In this document: positions 3,936-6,082 of the stretch, piece by piece
Position numbering within the stretch: the first letter of the stretch is position 1
Layout of the letters: each line of letters starts with the position of its first letter
Source: Phycisphaerales bacterium
GTDB taxonomy: Bacteria > Planctomycetota > Phycisphaerae > Tepidisphaerales > Tepidisphaeraceae
Assembly: GCA_003153655.1 (NCBI GenBank)
Contig: PMAK01000113.1
Coordinates: 19,497 to 25,578 of the forward strand
DNA length: 6,082 nucleotides
Reading direction: 5' to 3'
Position numbers and translations under genes: made by a program
The notes under the pieces: generated by a model
What the model was told of the DNA's origin: nothing
Seen by the model: the letters and a program-made list of their open reading frames with translations, nothing else
Databases searched by the model: none

Positions 3936-5864
3936 TTACATCTGCTCCGGATGCTCGATCCCCAGCAATTCCAATCCCCGCTCCAGCGTCCGCGCCGTCA
4001 GATCGCATAGCGCCAGCCGGCTCTCCCGCAGCGCCGGCGCGCTCTGAATCACCGGGCAATTCTCAAAAAACCCGCTGAACCGCGCCGCCAGTTCATACAA
4101 ATACGCACACAGATGATGTGGCTTCAATTCCCGAGCCACCTGATCGATCACCTCGCCAAGCCGCAATATATGCTTAGCCAGCGCCAATTCGAACGGCGAT
4201 TCCAAAACAATCTCCCCAACCTCCGCATCCCCCGCCTTCCGGAAAATCGACCGCACCCGCGCCCGCGCATATTGCAGATACGGAGCCGTATTCCCATCCA
4301 GCGCCAAAATCTTATCAAACGAAAAGACGTAATCGCTCACCCGATCCTTCGCCAGATCAGCATATTTCACAGCCCCGATCCCCACCGAATGCGCAATCGC
4401 CTTCCGCCGAACTTCGGGCAAATCCGGCTGCTTCTCCGTCACCGCCTTCAGCGCCCGCTCTTCCGCCTCATCGAGCAAATCCTTCAACTTCACCGTCGCC
4501 CCGCTCCGCGATTTGAACGGCTTACCATCATCCCCCAGCATTGTCCCAAACGGCGCATATTCCAGCGTCACATCCTTTGCCCACCCAACCTGCTTCGCCG
4601 TCCAGAAAACCTCCGCAAAATGCTGCTGCTGCCGACTGTCATGCGTATATACAATCCGCTGCGCCCCAAGCTTGGTAATCCGATATCGAATCGCCGCCAG
4701 ATCCGTCGTGCCATACAAAAACCCGCCATCCGATTTCTGAATCATCAGCGGCGCTTCATACCCCGGCACCATCACCACCGTCGCCCCCTCCGATTCCACC
4801 GCTATTTTCCCCGCTTTCAATTCCGCGACAACGCCCGGCAAATCATCCTGATAAGCCGATTCCCCCCGCACATCCCCCGGCAACAGTTTCACTCCGAGCT
4901 TGGTATAGATTTCATTACACGTCTCCAGCGTAGCCTCGCTCGCCTTGCGCCAAGCCAATTCTTCCTGCTTATTCGCCGGATTCTTCGGGTCCTGGATAAA
5001 CGTCGTAAACAACCGCGGCAAACTCGCCAGCGGATTCTCCCCAATCATCTCCCCCTCGGCCGCCTTCGAATCCGTCACCGCCGTCACAAATTGATACAGC
5101 GCCTCCAGCGGCCCAAGCTTCAGCTTCAACGAACTCAACTTCGGCTCAAAGATCACCGACCCATCCGGATCCTGGCTCAAAAAATACCGATGCAATTCCG
5201 CCACCGCATGCACCACTTCCCCCTTCGCCGCTTCATCCTTCGCATCGGATGCCGCCTTCATCCATGCCACCAGCCGGTTCAGCGCCTCCACCTGATTCAA
5301 ATGATCCGCCAGCACCAAATACCAGATCGCCAATACCACCCGCCCAAACTGCGTCCCCCAATCCCCAATATGATTCTGCCGGATAATCTTGTGCCCCTGA
5401 AACTCCAGCACCCGGCTGATCGCATCCCCAATAATCGTGCTCCGCAGATGCCCGACATGCATCTCCTTCGCAATATTCGGCCCCGAATAATCCACCACAA
5501 TCGTCTGCGCCTCCCCAACCGGCGCAATCCCCAGCCGCGCATCCTCAAAAATCTCATTCAATCGCTCCCCCAGCCACACCGGCGACAGCCGAACATTAAT
5601 AAATCCCGGCCCCGCGATCGTCACCTCCGTCGCCACATCCCCCAGCTTCAACTTGGCCACAATCTGCTCCGCGATCGCTCGCGGATTCGCCTCTGTCCCC
5701 GTCTTCTCCGCCATCAATTTCGCCAGCCCCATCGCCGCGTTGGACTGATAATCTCCGAATTTATCATTCTGGCTGACGCCAATCTGCGGATCAGACGCCA
5801 TATTAAACGCGTCTTGTATGGCGCTCCGGAATATCCGATCGAGTTGAGCCGCTATGGTTGGCAT
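3936..5864 (-). CDS. argS: Arginyl-tRNA synthetase
   Basis: ArgRS attaches arginine to tRNA-Arg in the cytoplasm and is a class Ia synthetase. The 642 residues show the N-terminal Add1 domain (about 1-95, with GDYQSNAAM and GPGFINVRL), the catalytic core with DYSGPNIAKEMHVGHLRST (HIGH motif as His136-Val-Gly-His139), QNHIGDWGTQFG (163-174), SDGGFLYGTTDLAA (378-391), the KMSK-equivalent FKSRSG (450-455), and the helical DALR anticodon-binding domain from about 525 to the typical ending LLGIEHPEQM. All signature motifs are intact. It is longer than the roughly 575 residues of E. coli ArgRS, apparently because of an insertion around 230-305. The ATG has no Shine-Dalgarno, only a pyrimidine-rich leader. 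The coding strand is G-rich at third positions, unlike pyrK. The VOC gene follows 23 nt downstream. Confidence 0.96.
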   Translation of the reverse strand: MPTIAAQLDRIFRSAIQDAFNMASDPQIGVSQNDKFGDYQSNAAMGLAKLMAEKTGTEANPRAIAEQIVAKLKLGDVATEVTIAGPGFINVRLSPVWLGERLNEIFEDARLGIAPVGEAQTIVVDYSGPNIAKEMHVGHLRSTIIGDAISRVLEFQGHKIIRQNHIGDWGTQFGRVVLAIWYLVLADHLNQVEALNRLVAWMKAASDAKDEAAKGEVVHAVAELHRYFLSQDPDGSVIFEPKLSSLKLKLGPLEALYQFVTAVTDSKAAEGEMIGENPLASLPRLFTTFIQDPKNPANKQEELAWRKASEATLETCNEIYTKLGVKLLPGDVRGESAYQDDLPGVVAELKAGKIAVESEGATVVMVPGYEAPLMIQKSDGGFLYGTTDLAAIRYRITKLGAQRIVYTHDSRQQQHFAEVFWTAKQVGWAKDVTLEYAPFGTMLGDDGKPFKSRSGATVKLKDLLDEAEERALKAVTEKQPDLPEVRRKAIAHSVGIGAVKYADLAKDRVSDYVFSFDKILALDGNTAPYLQYARARVRSIFRKAGDAEVGEIVLESPFELALAKHILRLGEVIDQVARELKPHHLCAYLYELAARFSGFFENCPVIQSAPALRESRLALCDLTARTLERGLELLGIEHPEQM

Positions 5865-5964
5865 AAAGATTGAAAAAATAGGATGGATTATGATCGGCCG
5901 TAACTATTACCGCCGCCAAGCATGCTACATTGGTCGCCCGGCTATCTCCAATGGCAGCGAAATG

Positions 5965-5993
5965 CCGATAGCAGCACAACATAGGTCTATCGG
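5965..5993. repeat. Inverted repeat upstream of argS
   Basis: CCGATAG (5965-5971) and CTATCGG (5987-5993) are perfect 7-bp inverted copies separated by 15 nt, about 100-130 bp before the argS ATG. On the minus strand a weak promoter-like pair (TTGGCG, then TATGTT after 16 nt) overlaps it, so it could be an operator or a leader stem. The 200 bp upstream of argS hold nothing else I can assign; the open minus-strand frame there shows no family features. Confidence 0.3.
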
Positions 5994-6056
5994 GCCACGC
6001 GCCAAAACAGCGCCAAACCGTGACGCCTATCAAAAAACAGGTAATGGGCCAACCAA

Positions 6057-6082
6057 AGCCCACGGATGGCAATCCGTGGGTT
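6057..6082. terminator. Strong hairpin at the right edge (terminator or interspersed palindrome)
   Basis: CCCACGGAT (6059-6067) and ATCCGTGGG (6072-6080) form a perfect 9-bp stem with the loop GGCA, extended to 11 pairs by an A-T and a G-T pair that reach the window end. On the minus strand it is followed by CTTTGGTT, a poor T tract. On the plus strand it is followed by TT, then the window ends. It may terminate the minus-strand gene expected to the right, or act in both directions. It may instead be one copy of a genome-wide palindromic repeat. Confidence 0.55.

Noticed and set aside
3913..4059. Upstream extension of the VOC gene into argS
   Set aside because: The extension is Gly/Ala/Asp-rich shadow coding of argS, and a good ribosome binding site marks the ATG at 3912.
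4113..5873. A 586-codon open frame on the plus strand opposite argS
   Set aside because: It lies almost wholly antisense to a clear argS. Its product is an Arg/Pro/His-rich string with no domain pattern, as expected from the complement of G-ending codons.
5880..6058. A tRNA or small RNA gene upstream of argS
   Set aside because: I could not build a cloverleaf or find a promoter-terminator pair; only one short inverted repeat is present.
5803..6072. An 89-codon minus-strand open frame upstream of argS
   Set aside because: It overlaps the argS start in another frame and its composition shows no recognisable domain.

Overview
The window looks like ordinary chromosomal DNA from a GC-rich, Gram-negative-type bacterium. 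The PyrK and ArgS proteins, an outer-membrane-style lipoprotein, and the scarcity of Shine-Dalgarno sequences suggest a planctomycete, perhaps of the Phycisphaerae. That placement is an impression from protein style and is not proven by the sequence. I see no mobile element, CRISPR array, tRNA or rRNA.

Region by region. Positions 1-2666 (minus strand, read right to left) hold a pyrimidine-biosynthesis operon: pyrK (electron-transfer subunit of dihydroorotate dehydrogenase 1B), an alpha/beta-hydrolase lipoprotein whose start overlaps the pyrK stop as TGATG, a small antibiotic-biosynthesis-monooxygenase (ABM) fold protein, and the start of pyrD, which runs off the left edge. PyrK and PyrD normally form one complex and their genes are usually adjacent, so the two inserted genes are the oddest part of the layout. 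Positions 2667-3024 are a divergent control region. On the minus strand it holds a near-consensus promoter (TTGACA, 17 bp, TATAGT) and a roughly 145-nt pyrK leader with a terminator-like hairpin, which suggests transcription attenuation.

Positions 3025-3441 (plus strand) encode a MutT-type Nudix hydrolase that probably sanitises 8-oxo-dGTP. It converges, with only a 9-nt gap, on a second minus-strand pair: argS (arginyl-tRNA synthetase, 3936-5864) followed 23 nt later by a PhnB-like VOC/glyoxalase-fold protein (3451-3912). Positions 5865-6082 are the argS upstream region, with one inverted repeat and a strong hairpin at the right edge.

On the plus strand, G exceeds C on nearly every line I counted up to about 3445, and C strongly exceeds G afterwards, whichever strand is coding. 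The switch falls between the convergent genes and could mark a replication-terminus-like point, an old inversion or a join. The gene content is mostly housekeeping. The most interesting candidates are the pyrK leader, the interrupted pyrK-pyrD pair and the skew switch.
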